The position numbers and the translations under genes were made by a program. A DNA stretch of 64,000 nucleotides, from the NCBI GenBank assembly GCA_020796225.1, contig CM036753.1, forward strand, positions 2,604,001-2,668,000, read 5' to 3'. The notes under the pieces are model-generated. The model was not told where the DNA came from. It saw only the letters and a program-made list of their open reading frames with translations, and ran no database searches. Origin of the DNA: Arion vulgaris. Lineage: Eukaryota > Mollusca > Gastropoda > Stylommatophora > Arionidae. Each line of letters starts with the position of its first letter. The first letter of the stretch is position 1. Below are positions 11,641-24,000 of the stretch, piece by piece.

Positions 11641-14110
11641 AGAAGAACAAGCACACACAAGATCACAACGTTTCACCCCAACACTTCCATAAGAAGTCAA
11701 TGGTGGAAGAAGAACAAGCACACACAAGATCTACGTTTCACCCCAACACTTCCATAAAGAAGTCAATAGTGGAAGAGAAGAACAAGCACACACAAGATCA
11801 CTACGTTTCACCCCAACACTTCCATAAAGAAGTCAATGGTGGAAGAGAAGAACAAGCACACACAAGATCACTACGTTTCACCCCCAACACTTCCATAAAG
11901 AAGTCAATGGTGGAAGAGAAGAACAAGCACACACAAGATCACTACGTTTCACCCCAACACTTCCATAAAGAAGTCAATGGTGGAAGAGAAGAACAAGCAC
12001 ACACAAGATCACTACGTTTCACCCCAACACTTCCATAAAGAAGTCAATGGTGGAAGAGAAGAACAAGCACACACAAGATCACTACGTTTCACCCCAACAC
12101 TTCCATAAAGAAGTCAATGGTGGAAGAGAAGAACAAGCACACACAAGATCACTACGTTTCACCCCAACACTTCCATAAAGAAGTCAATGGTGGAAGAGAA
12201 GAACAAGCACACACAAGATCACTACGTTTCACCCCAACACTTCCATAAAGAAGTCAATGGTGGAAGAGAAGAACAAGCACACACAAGATCACTACGTTTC
12301 ACCCCCAACACTTCCATAAAGAAGTCAATGGTGGAAGAGAAGAACAAGCACACACAAGATCACTACGTTTCACCCCAACACTTCCATAAAGAAGTCAATG
12401 GTGGAAGAGAAGAACAAGCACACACAAGATCACTACGTTTCACCCCAACACTTCCATAAAGAAGTCAATGGTGGAAGAGAAGAACAAGCACACACAAGAT
12501 CACTACGTTTCACCCCAACACTTCATAAAGAAGTCAATGGTGGAAGAGAAGAACAAGCACACACAAGATCACTACGTTTCACCCCCAACACTTCCATAAA
12601 GAAGTCAATGGTGGAAGAGAAGAACAAGCACACACAAGATCACTACGTTTCACCCCCAACACTTCCATAAAGAAGTCAATGGTGGAAGAGAAGAACAAGC
12701 ACACACAAGATCACTACGTTTCACCCCCAACACTTCTATAAAGAAGTCAATGGTGGAAGAGAAGAACAAGCACACACAAGATCACTACGTTTCACCCCAA
12801 CACTTCCATAAAGAAGTCAATGGTGGAAAGAAGAACAAGCACACACAAGATCACTACGTTTCACCCCAACACTTCCATAAAGAAGTCAATGGTGGAAGAG
12901 AAGAACAAGCACACACAAGATCACTACGTTTCACCCCAACACTTCCATAAAGAAGTCAATGGTGGAAGAAAAGAACAAGCACACACAAGATCACTACGTT
13001 TCACCCCAACACTTCCATAAAGAAGTAAATGGTGGAAGAAGAACAAGCACACACAAGATCACTACGTTTCACCCCAACACTTCCATAAAGAAGTCAATGG
13101 TGGAAGAGAAGAACAAGCACACACAAGATCACTACGTTTCACCCCAACACTTCCATAAAGAAGTCAATGGTGGAAGAGAAGAACAAGCACACACAAGATC
13201 ACTACGTTTCACCCCCAACACTTCCATAAAGAAGTCAATGGTGGAAGAGAAGAACAAGCACACACAAGATCACTACGTTTCACCCCAACACTTCCATAAA
13301 GAAGTCAATGGTGGAAGAGAAGAACAAGCACACACAAGATCACTACGTTTCACCCCAACACTTCCATAAAGAAGTCAATGGTGGAAAGAAGAACAAGCAC
13401 ACACAAGATCACTACGTTTCACCCCAACACTTCCATAAAGAAGTAATGGTGGAAGAGAAGAACAAGCACACACAAGATCACTACGTTTCACCCCAACACT
13501 TCCATAAAGAAGTCAATGGTGGAAGAGAAGAACAAGCACACACAAGATCACTACGTTTCACCCCAACACTTCCATAAAGAAGTCAATGGTGGAAGAGAAG
13601 AACAAGCACACACAAGATCACTACGTTTCACCCCAACACTTCATAAAGAAGTCAATGGTGGAAGAGAAGAACAAGCACACACAAGATCACTACGTTTCAC
13701 CCCAACACTTCCATAAAGAAGTCAATGGGGAAGAGAAGAACAAGCACACACAAGATCACTACGTTTCACCCCCAACACTTCCATAAAGAAGTCAATGGTG
13801 GAAGAGAAGAACAAGCACACACAGATCACTACGTTTCACCCCCAACACTTTCATAAAGAAGTCAATGGTGGAAGAGAAGAACAAGCACACACAAGATCAC
13901 TACGTTTCACCCCCAACACTTCCATAAAGAAGTCAATGGTGGAAGAGAAGAACAAGCACACACAAGATCACTACGTTTCACCCCAACACTTCCATAAAGA
14001 AGTCAATGGTGGAAGAGAAGAACAAGCACACACAAGATCACTACGTTTCACCCCCAACACTTCTATAAAGAAGTCAATGGTGGAAGAGAAGAACAAGCAC
14101 ACACAAGATC
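11586..14110. repeat. 70-bp tandem array, about 36 copies, grown from a LINE 3' end
   Basis: The unit includes tggtggaagagaagaacaag, cacacacaagatcactacg and tttcaccccaacacttccat. The first copy is continuous with the LINE ORF terminus at 11520-11585. Copies are very similar and differ mainly by a 4C/5C homopolymer and single-base deletions, indicating recent spread. The last unit degrades at 14100-14150. Confidence 0.96.
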
Positions 14111-14149
14111 TACACTTTCACAACACTTATAAAGATGTCAGATTGAGAA

Positions 14150-14467
14150 AGTATTACACTACACACAAGATAGTTACTACAAGAACTTGCATCACTAACG
14201 AGCAGATAGTTACTACAAGAACTTGCATCACTAACGAGCAGATAGTTACTACAAGAACTTGCATCACTAACGAGCAGATAGTTACTACAAGAACTTGCAT
14301 CACTAACGAGCAGATAGTTACTACAAGAACTTGCATCACTAACGAGCAGATAGTTACTACAAGAACTTGCATCACTAACAAGAAGATAGTTACTACAAGA
14401 ACTTGCATCTCTAACGAGCAGATAGTTACTACAAGAACTTGCAACACTAACAAGCAGATAGTTACTA
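14150..14467. repeat. 36-bp tandem array, left part
   Basis: About eight copies of a unit containing atagttactacaagaacttg and catcactaacgagcag. The first copy begins acacacaagata, resembling the preceding 70-bp unit. The array is interrupted at 14467 by a DNA transposon and resumes at 16667. Confidence 0.95.
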
Positions 14468-14474
14468 TATAATA

Positions 14475-14580
14475 TAATCTGTCCATTAATTCGTGAGCAC
14501 GTTCGAAATTGATTTTCTCGAAAACTGCCTGTTGGATCTCAGTGATTTTTGCAAGCAGCCTTAGAATATCCATGACGCTA
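14475..14580 (+). repeat. Left terminal inverted repeat of the Sailor-like element
   Basis: The inverted partner is at 16560-16666. The match runs from taatctgtccattaattcg to tccatgacgcta with about six mismatches and one length change in a T run. Confidence 0.93.
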
Positions 14581-14859
14581 GAGAAATATTTTTTTCCAAG
14601 AAAATTTGATGTAGTTTGAAATATTTCTTCTTCAGGTTATATTAAAATCAACCTCACCGGATTGTACACAATAGTAACAGATCTACGGTACACAGACGCG
14701 TTGTTCTAAAAATACATTATGGTAACATTGAAATATCGTGAGTAAACAACAATTTCACGAATTCCCGTGCACCTAACCCAGTCGACTTTGAAAGCGGAAA
14801 GCATATGACGTTATAATTGGGATACCGTTGTTTAGTTATAGGTGTATCTCGCTATTTGT

Positions 14860-16188
14860 ATGAAGCTATTGTATCATATTTGTTGGCTTATCAAAACTGA
14901 CATTGATATCACATTCATAATGAGTCTGAAGTGCACATTTATAACAATGCAGAAGGTTACAGTTTTACTATACCAACACTTCCGTAGGGAATCTAAGAGA
15001 GGTCATCTATATTGCGATATTCATAACCCTGAGAAACGAACGCAACTGGCGCTTGGTCTGAATAGAGAATCCTTTTCCCAATGGATTAAACAGGACACAA
15101 AGTGCATTAATATCAAGCAAGGAAGGAAAAGAACAATTGACGACTTTGACATAGATGTCATAAGACGGGAGCTCTTGAAAATGTTTGCGACAAATCAACT
15201 TGTAACTCTCAGGAAACTGAAATTAAAACTGCAATCAGATTGCAGCATAGACATTTCTAAAAGTACTCTATGGAAAATTATAAGAGCCGCCGGCTTCACC
15301 TTCAGAAAAACTATAGGCGGCAGGAATATTATTTGTGAAAAGCCACATTTAATTGCTGCCCGAAGTAAATACCTGAGGCAGATCCGTGAGCGGCGGAGGC
15401 AAGGCTATGATATTGTATATTTGGACGAATCCTGGGTCAATGCTCACCACACCAATGCTAAAGAATGGCAATCAGTAGACGGTGAACAGAAAAGAAAAAT
15501 ACCAAGCAGCAAAGGTCAGCGTATTATACTAACACATGCAGGAAGCAGTGAAGAAGGTCTTGTCCATGACGCTGGACTTATTTTCCAATAAAAAAGTACC
15601 GACTGTAGGGACTACCACACAGAAATGAATGGACATATTTTCAGGCACTGGATGGAGAAAGATCTACTTCCAATTCTAAACAGACCATCATGCTTGGTAA
15701 TGGATAACGCATCCTATCACAACGCAGTATCAGCGGAAGACAAAGTACCAACTGCATCAAATACAAAAGATCAAATTAGGACTTGGCTTGCTAAGGAAAA
15801 TGTCAGCTTCGATGATACATATTTGAAACCCGAGTTGTTGCACCTGGTGAGGATGACAAATAAGACAAAGGTGTTTCATATTGACAAAATCATTGCGAAA
15901 TACGGCCACACGTCTTTGCGACTACCTCCATATCATGCTCCCCTCAATCCGATAGAGCGTGTCTGGGCTAAAGTAAAAGGGCAAGTTGCCGAACAGAACA
16001 GGACGTTTAAAATGTGTGATGTTGAAGTTCTGACACGTGAGTCCCTCTCAATGATAGACATGCAGTTCTGGAAGAAGTGTGCTGAACATGTGCTCCGAGA
16101 GGAAGACGAGTACTGGCACCGAGATGGATTACAATTTGTCCAGCCAGTAACAATTATCAACCTCATGGAATCGTCAGATTCGGGATGA
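14860..16188 (+). pseudogene. Transposase with DDE/D fold, one in-frame stop
   Basis: A single frame of about 443 codons is interrupted only by TAA at 15589-15591; frame is kept on both sides. The N-terminal part shows two helix-turn-helix-like regions (around RTQLALGLNRESFSQWIK and LRKLKLKLQSDCSIDISKS), as expected for the paired-type DNA-binding domain. Catalytic residues are visible: Asp in YLDESW (codon at 15424), Asp in LVMDNASYHN (15703) and Glu in PLNPIERVW (15955). There are 83 residues between the second Asp and the Glu, far more than the 34-41 of classical Tc1/mariner and close to the DD82E signature of the Sailor group. The ATG at 14860 is the first in frame; 14920 and 14947 are alternatives. 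The stop makes the copy probably inactive, though cleanly so. Confidence 0.9.
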
Positions 16189-16559
16189 TACAAATCATAT
16201 TTTGATTACAGACTGAGAAATAGCAACGTATACATTTCCATATCCAAATGCGTCTACCATCATACAATTTGTGGTGAAGTTAAGACACCCTGGGGTCTAA
16301 TGGTGACCGAAGGGGAGGACTAACTGTTGCATATTGTATCCAAGTTCACGATTGCACATAAAGGGCAACACACTTAATTACTTGACCTATCAAGTTAATA
16401 TGGAGATACACCTATGAATAGAATTGACATGGACAAATTCTAGGGATTACTGTAAAATCTAAAATTTGAGCCCCGTATTTGCAATTGTCATAAAAGATCA
16501 AAGGAATTCGCCGATGTGCAAAATCCGTAGCATCTATGGACTACTGGTTAGCTTTATTT

Positions 16560-16666
16560 TAGCGTAATGGATATTCTAAGGCTGCATGCAAAAAATCACT
16601 GAGATCAAACAGGTAGTTTTCGAGAAAATCAATTTCAAACGTGCTCACGAATTAATGGACAGATTA
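16560..16666 (-). repeat. Right terminal inverted repeat of the Sailor-like element
   Basis: Inverted copy of 14475-14580, followed directly by the TA target dinucleotide at 16667-16668 and the resumed 36-bp array. Confidence 0.93.
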
Positions 16667-16768
16667 TACAAGAATTTGCATCACTACATCACTAACGAGT
16701 AGATAGTTACTTCAAGAACTTGCATCACTAACAAGAAGATAGTTACTACAAGAACTTGCATCAAGTCG
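16667..16768. repeat. 36-bp tandem array, right part
   Basis: It resumes in mid-unit with tacaagaatttgcatcact and contains about 2.5 further copies before ending at about 16768. It is the displaced continuation of 14150-14467. Confidence 0.93.
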
Positions 16769-17654
16769 AACTAAAAAGACAACAATCTGCGAGAAATTAA
16801 CCTATTCCATGACTTGCTCTTCTTGAATAATGTTACAAGCTAAGACAAACGTACAGACACAGATTATATTTCTTCTTTCCTTAGAATGTGTTCACATTCA
16901 GCAAAATTAGCAAGAAAGTTGCTAAAGCACGTAGGTATGCATAGACAAACTTCTCTCCCTGTGTTTCTGCCCACGACGCTTTTCTTCGTCATTTTCTTAC
17001 AGAGATCAACATTTTCCTGACAAAAATATCGCAGAATCACGTGCATACACATAACATTCTTTCTCCATTTTCTCTTTTATCTTTCTGTTGATTTCTCTCT
17101 TGCGGACATTTACAAGACGAGCTCTGTGAAAGTGTCTGCCAAAGATAAGATTATTTATAGCTGCAGCAACATATTTTAATCTCGATCAGGTTCGGTAAGA
17201 AATTTCTGGACACAAAACTCTTCCATTTTGCCACAAGAATTCCAATATTACTCCTTTTTTTTTACATTTATGCTTGATTTATCATATAGATTTTCTATGT
17301 TTGTTGCCGTTTTGTGATTTATTTTCTGTTTGTTTCCGTTTTGTGATTTATTTCTACAATAAGTGCCAAATCTGAGCAACTTTTCCGATTCGTGAGAAAA
17401 ATTCTGGAGACAAAGTAAAGAATATTCTTACAATATCATTGTATCTGGTAGGTTGGTGTTCCATATACTGTCTGATAGTCTTATGGAATCCATCTTATGT
17501 TCCGTGTAATGTTTCTTTGTGTCCTTGTTTATGGTAAAGAAATGTTCCCTGCACGTTTTTTTTAACTCTACGAAGAAGCAGTGGGCATTCAATATGAAAG
17601 TGTGCAGTGAGAAGATATTCAACAGCTAATCATGAGTCACCCAGTTCAAAAGTA
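16769..17654. other. Single-copy AT-rich spacer
   Basis: No gene or element recognised. A short direct duplication (gttgccgttttgtgattta against gtttccgttttgtgattta) lies near 17300-17350. Confidence 0.5.
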
Positions 17655-19776
17655 ATGATTGGATTATGGCAATTTGAGACCTACTACAACCAAAAATAAA
17701 TCGTGAGAAGATTATAGTAACGATGCCTAGTACAGACATTATGATATGATTATAGTAACGATGCCTAGTACAGACATTATGATATGATTATAGTAACGAT
17801 GCCTAGTACAGACATTATGATATGATTATAGTAACGATGCCTAGTACAGACATTATGATATGATTATAGTAACGATGCCTAGTACAGACATTATGATATG
17901 ATTATAGTAACGATGCCTAGTACAGACATTATGATATGATTATAGTAACGATGCCTAGTACAGACATTATGATATGATTATAGTAACGATGCCTAGTACA
18001 GACATTATGATATGATTATAGTAACGATGCCTAGTACAGACATTATGATATGATTATAGTAACGATGCCTAGTACAGACATTATGATATGATTATAGTAA
18101 CGATGCCTAGTACAGACATTATGATATGATTATAGTAACGATGCCTAGTACAGACATTATGATATGATTATAGTAACGATGCCTAGTACAGACATTATGA
18201 TATGATTATAGTAACGATGCCTAGTACAGACATTATGATATGATTATAGTAACGATGCCTAGTACAGACATTATGATATGATTATAGTAACGATGCTAGT
18301 ACAGACATTATGATATGATTATGAGTTAACGATGCCTAGTACAGACATTATGATATGATTATAGTAACGATGCCTAGTACAGACATTATGATATGATTAT
18401 AGTAACGATGCCTAGTACAGACATTATGATATGATTATAGTAACGATGCCTAGTACAGACATTATGATATGATTATAGTAACGATGCCTAGTACAGACAT
18501 TATGATATGATTATAGTAATCTGAGACCTAGTACAGACATTATGATATGATTATAGTAATCTGAGACCTAGTACAGCAATTATGATATGATTATAGTAAT
18601 CTGAGACCTAGTACAGACATTATGATATGATTATAGTAATCTGAGACCTAGTACAGCAATTATGATATGATTATAGTAATCTGAGACCTAGTACAGACAT
18701 TATGATATGATTATAGTAATCTGAGACCTAGTACAGCAATTATGATATGATTATAGTAATCTGAGACCTAGTACAGACATTATGATATGATTATAGTAAT
18801 CTGAGACCTAGTACAGACATTATGATATGATTATAGTAATCTGAGACTTAGTACAGACATTATGATATGATTATAGTAATCTGAGACCTAGTACATAAAT
18901 TATGATATGATTATAGTAATCTGAGACTTAGTACATAAATTATGATATGATTATAGTAATCTGAGACTTAGTACAGCAATTATGATATGATTATAGTAAT
19001 CTGAGACTTAGTACAGCAATTATGATATGATTATAGTAATCTGAGACTTAGTACAGACATTATGATATGATTATGGTAATCTGAGACCTAGTACAGACAT
19101 TATGATATGATTATAGTAATCTGAGACTTAGTACAGCAATTATGATATGATTATGGTAATCTGAGACCTAGTACATACATTATGATATGAATATGGTAAT
19201 CTGAGACTTAGTACAGACATTATGATATGACTATGGTAATCTGAGACTTAGTACAGACATTATGATATGACTATGGTAATCTGAGACCTAGTACATACAT
19301 TATGATATGACTATGGTAATCTGAGACCTAGTACAGACATTATGATATGACTATAGTAATCTGAGACTTAGTACATACATTATGATATGACTATGGTAAT
19401 CTGAGACTTAGTACATACATTATGATATGACTATGGTAATCTGAGACTTAGTACAGACATTATGATATGACTATGGTAATCTGAGACTTAGTACAGACAT
19501 TATGATATGACTATGGTAATCTGAGACTTAGTACAGAAATTATGATATGACTATGGTTATCTGAGACCTAGTACAGACATTATGATATGATTATGGTAAT
19601 CTGAGACTTAGTACAGCAATTATGATATGACTATAGTAATCTGAGACTTAATACAGAAATTATGATATGACTATGGTAATCTGAGACTTAATACAGAAAT
19701 TATGATATGACTATGGTAATCTGAGACTTAGTACATAAATTATGATATGACTATGGTTATCTGAGACCTAGTACAT
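17655..19776. repeat. 38/40-bp tandem array with two sequence domains
   Basis: From about 17710 to 18515 the unit is 38 bp and contains gattatagtaacgatgccta. From there to the end it is 40 bp, with taatctgagacc in place of taacgatgcc. The diverged edge unit at 17661-17690 resembles the 40-bp type, so the very uniform 38-bp block probably expanded later within it. In 18511-18780 units alternate gtacagacat/gtacagcaat (80-bp dimers). Confidence 0.96.
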
Positions 19777-19964
19777 ATGTTTATATTTTATTCTGACTTC
19801 TAATTTCTTCATTTTTAAAGTTATCTTTCACTGTTACTCACGCAGCTAAGATATCACATCTCTTTTCTTATGATTGTCCATGATGAGCGACAATGTTTGA
19901 TATTGATAGTATAATGCTGGTAACAAAATGGATTTTATGAGATTTGATTTAATATTTACAATTA
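19777..19964. other. Short single-copy spacer
   Basis: AT-rich, nothing recognised. Confidence 0.5.
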
Positions 19965-20660
19965 TCTCTTTATGTATCAGGAGTGGATGCTTGTTGTCCA
20001 AGTATCTCTCTCTCTCTCTCTCTCTCTCTCCTCTCTCTTCTCTCTCTCAGAGTCCAAGTATCTGATTTGTCTTTGCTCACTGTCTGTTGATTTCTTTATC
20101 CACTTTATGTGTCAGGAGTGAATGCTTGTTGTCCAAGTTTCTGATTTGTCTTTGCTGACTGTCTGTTGATTTCTTTATCCACTTTATGTGTCAGGAGTGA
20201 ATGGCTTGTTGTCCAAGTTTCTGATTTGTCTTTGCTCACTGTCTGTTGATTTCTTTATCCACTTTATGTGTCAGGAGTGGATGGCTTGTTGTCCAAGTTT
20301 CTGATTTGTCTTTGCTCACTGTCTGTTGATTTCTTTATCCACTTTATGTGTCAGGAGTGAATGCTTGTTGTCCAAGTATCTGATTTGTCTTTGCTCACTG
20401 TCTGTTGATTTCTTTATCCACTTTATGTGTCAGGAGTGAATGCTTGTTGTCCAAGTTTCTGATTTGTCTTTGCTCACTGTCTGTTGATTTCTTTATCCAC
20501 TTTATGTGTCAGGAGTGAATGCTTGTTGTCCAAGTTTCTGATTTGTCTTTGCTCACTGTCTGTTGATTTCTTTATCCACTTTATGTGTCAGGAGTGAATG
20601 CTTGTTGTCCAAGTATCTGATTTGTCTTTGCTCACTGTCTGTTGATTTCTTTATCCATTA
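19965..20660. repeat. 79/80-bp tandem array, about 8 copies
   Basis: The unit includes ctgatttgtctttgctcact, gtctgttgatttctttatcc and gtgtcaggagtgaatgcttg. A CT microsatellite (about 20005-20048) sits in the first copy and is flanked by a duplicated gtccaagtatc. The parent sequence was not found elsewhere. Confidence 0.95.
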
Positions 20661-20959
20661 TTCCTTCTGAAGTGAATATCGTCCCTGTGATATTTGAACT
20701 CACTTGTTTGTGTGATATATATGTGTTGTTTAGTTTGAGTGAATGAGTTTCTAATTGTTTGTTTATCCCCATTGTGTCTCTGTTTTATTACTGTTTGCTT
20801 TCCTTATATATTCTTTCCATTTGATATTAATTTGATTCAGATGTTTCTGATGGGATTCATTGTTGTCTGTGCTATCAGTACTTGGTCATCGACAAAATAA
20901 CAGTGACGAAATATGATGATATTCTTCACTTCCTGTGTCACTGCTTATATTGTCAATTT
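20661..20959. other. Single-copy spacer
   Basis: T-rich on the plus strand; no gene or element recognised. Confidence 0.5.
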
Positions 20960-21014
20960 AAAAGTCAAGTACTGTAGTTTTACCAAAAACTATAACAATA
21001 CACAGCAACGTTTC

Positions 21015-24000
21015 AACCAAAAGGCATTTATCAAGTAAAGGATACAACTAAAAGGCATTTATCAAGTAAAGGATACAACAGAAGGCATTTATCAAGTAAA
21101 GGATACAACAAAAGGCATTTATCAAGTAAAGGATACAACAGAAGGCATTTATCAAGTAAAGGATACAACTAAAAGACATTTATCAAGTAAAGGATACAAC
21201 TAAAAGGCATTTATCAAGTAAAGGATACAACAAAAGGCATTTATCAAGTAAAGGATACAACAGAAGGCATTTATCAAGCAAAGGATACAACAGAAGGCAT
21301 TTATCAAGTAAAGGATACAACAAAAGGCATTTATCAAGTAAAGGATACAACTAAAAGGCATTTATCAAGTAAAGGATACAACAGAAGGCATTTATCAAGT
21401 AAAGGATACAACAAAAGGCATTTATCAAGTAAAGGATACAACTAAACGACATTTATCAAGTAAAGGATACAACAGAAGGCATTTATCAAGTAAAGGATAC
21501 AACTAAAAGACATTTATCAAGTAAAGGATACAACTAAAAGGCATTTATCAAGTAAAGGATACAACTAAAAGGCATTTATCAAGTAAAGGATACAACTAAA
21601 AGACATTTATCAAGTAAAGGATACAACAGAAGGCATTTATCAAGTAAAGGATACAACTAAAAGGCATTTATCAAGTAAAGGATACAACTAAAAGGCATTT
21701 ATCAAGTAAAGGATACAACAAAAGGCATTTATCAAGTAAAGGATACAACTAAAAGGCATTTATCAAGTAAAGGATACAACTAAAAGACATTTATCAAGTA
21801 AAGGATAACAAGCATTTATCTAAGAAAAAAGGCATTTATCAAGTAAAGGATACAACTAAAAGGCATTTATCAAGTAAAGGATACAACTAAAAGGCATTTA
21901 TCAAGTAAAGGATACAACTAAAAGACATTTATCAAGTAAAGGATACAACTAAAAGGCATTTATCAAGTAAAGGATACAACAAAAGGCATTTATCAAGTAA
22001 AGGATACAACTAAAAGGCATTTATCAAGTAAAGGATACAACTAAAAGGCATTTATCAAGTAAAGGATACAACTAAAAGGCATTTATCAAGTAAAGGATAC
22101 AACAGAAGGCATTTATCAAGTAAAGGATACAACAAAAGGCATTTATCAAGTAAAGGATACAACTAAAAGGCATTTATCAAGTAAAGGATACAACAGAAGG
22201 CATTTATCAAGTAAAGGATACAACAGAAGGCATTTATCAAGTAAAGGATACAACAGAAGGCATTTATCAAGTAAAGGATACAACTAAAAGGCATTTATCA
22301 AGTAAAGGATACAACAAAAGGCATTTATCAAGTAAAGGATACAACAGAAGGCATTTATCAAGTAAAGGATACAACAGAAGACATTTATCAAGTAAAGGAT
22401 ACAACTAAAAGGCATTTATCAAGTAAAGGATACAACAGAAGGCATTTATCAAGTAAAGGATACAACTAAAAGGCATTTATCAAGTAAAGGATACAACAGA
22501 AGACATTTATCAAGTAAAGGATACAACAGAAGACATTTATCAAGTAAAGGATACAACAGAAGGCATTTATCAAGTAAAGGATAACAAACTTATCAAAGGA
22601 TAAAAAAAGGCATTTATCAAGTAAAGGATACAACAGAAGGCATTTATCAAGTAAAGGATACAACAAAAGGCATTTATCAAGTAAAGGATACAACAAAAGG
22701 CATTTATCAAGTAAAGGATACAACTAAAAGGCATTTATCAAGTAAAGGATACAACTAAAAGGCATTTATCAAGTAAAGGATACAACTAAAAGGCATTTAT
22801 CAAGTAATGGATACAACTAAAAGGCATTTATCAAGTAAAGGATACAACTAAAAGGCATTTATCAAGTAAAGGATACAACTAAAAGGCATTTATCAAGTAA
22901 AGGATACAACTAAAAGGCATTTATCAAGTAAAGGATACAACTAAAGGCATTTATCAAGTAAAGGATACAACTAGAAGGCATTTATCGTAAGATACAACAA
23001 AGGCATTTATCAAAGGATACAAAGAGACTTTATCAAGTAAAGGATACAACAGAAGGCATTTATCAAGTAAAGGATACAACAAAAGGCATTTATCAAGTAA
23101 AGGATACAACAGAAGGCATTTATCAAGTAAAGGATACAACAGAAGGCATTTATCAAGTAAAGGATACAACTAAAAGACATTTATCAAGTAAAGGATACAA
23201 CAGAAGGCATTTATCAAGTAAAGGATACAACTAAAAGGCATTTATCAAGTAAAGGATACAACAAAAGGCATTTATCAAGTAAAGGATACAACAGAAGGCA
23301 TTTATCAAGTAAAGGATACAACAGAAGACATTTATCAAGTAAAGGATACAACAAAAGGCATTTATCAAGTAAAGGATACAACAGAAGGCATTTATCAAGT
23401 AAAGGATACAACAAAGACATTTATCAAAGGATCAAAAAAGGCATTTATCATAAAATACAACAAAAGGCATTTATCAAGTAAAGGATACAACTAAAAGACA
23501 TTTATCAAGTAAAGATAAGAGACTATCAAAGATAACAGAAGGCATTTATCAAGTAAAGGATACAACAAAAGGCATTTATCAAGTAAAGGATACAACTAAA
23601 AGGCATTTATCAAGTAAAGGATACAACAGAAGGCATTTATCAAGTAAAGGATACAACTAAAAGGCATTTATCAAGTAAAGGATACAACAGAAGACATTTA
23701 TCAAGTAAAGGATACAACAAAAAGGCATTTATCAAGTAAAGGATACAACTAAAAGACATTTATCAAGTAAAGGATACAACAAAAGGCATTTATCAAGTAA
23801 AGGATACAACTAAAAGGCATTTATCAAGTAAAGGATACAACTAAAAGGCATTTATCAAGTAAAGGATACAACAGAAGGCATTTATCAAGTAAAGGATACA
23901 ACTAAAAGGCATTTATCAAGTAAAGGATACAACTAAAAGACATTTATCAAGTAAAGGATACAACAAAAAGGCATTTATCAAGTAAAGGATACAACTAAAA

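Larger units (their letters stand above)
14468..16666 (+). mobile_element. Sailor-like (DD82E-type) IS630/Tc1/mariner transposon, 2.2 kb
   Basis: Terminal inverted repeats of about 106 bp (14475-14580 and 16560-16666) begin TAATCTGTCCATTAATTCGT and differ at only a handful of positions. TA dinucleotides lie at both borders. A short inverted subterminal motif (ataggtgtatctc) lies at 14837-14849 and near 16401-16415. Seven extra bases (tataata) precede the left repeat, so the left border may be 14468 or 14475. The element sits inside the 36-bp array and splits a unit precisely. It carries one transposase frame broken by one stop codon. Confidence 0.92.

Noticed and set aside
14842..14859. GTG at 14842 as the transposase start
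   Set aside because: GTG starts are not normal in animal genes; the in-frame ATG at 14860 is preferred.
17655..19776. CRISPR-like regular repeats
   Set aside because: There are no unique spacers between repeats; the whole period is conserved, and the DNA is eukaryotic.
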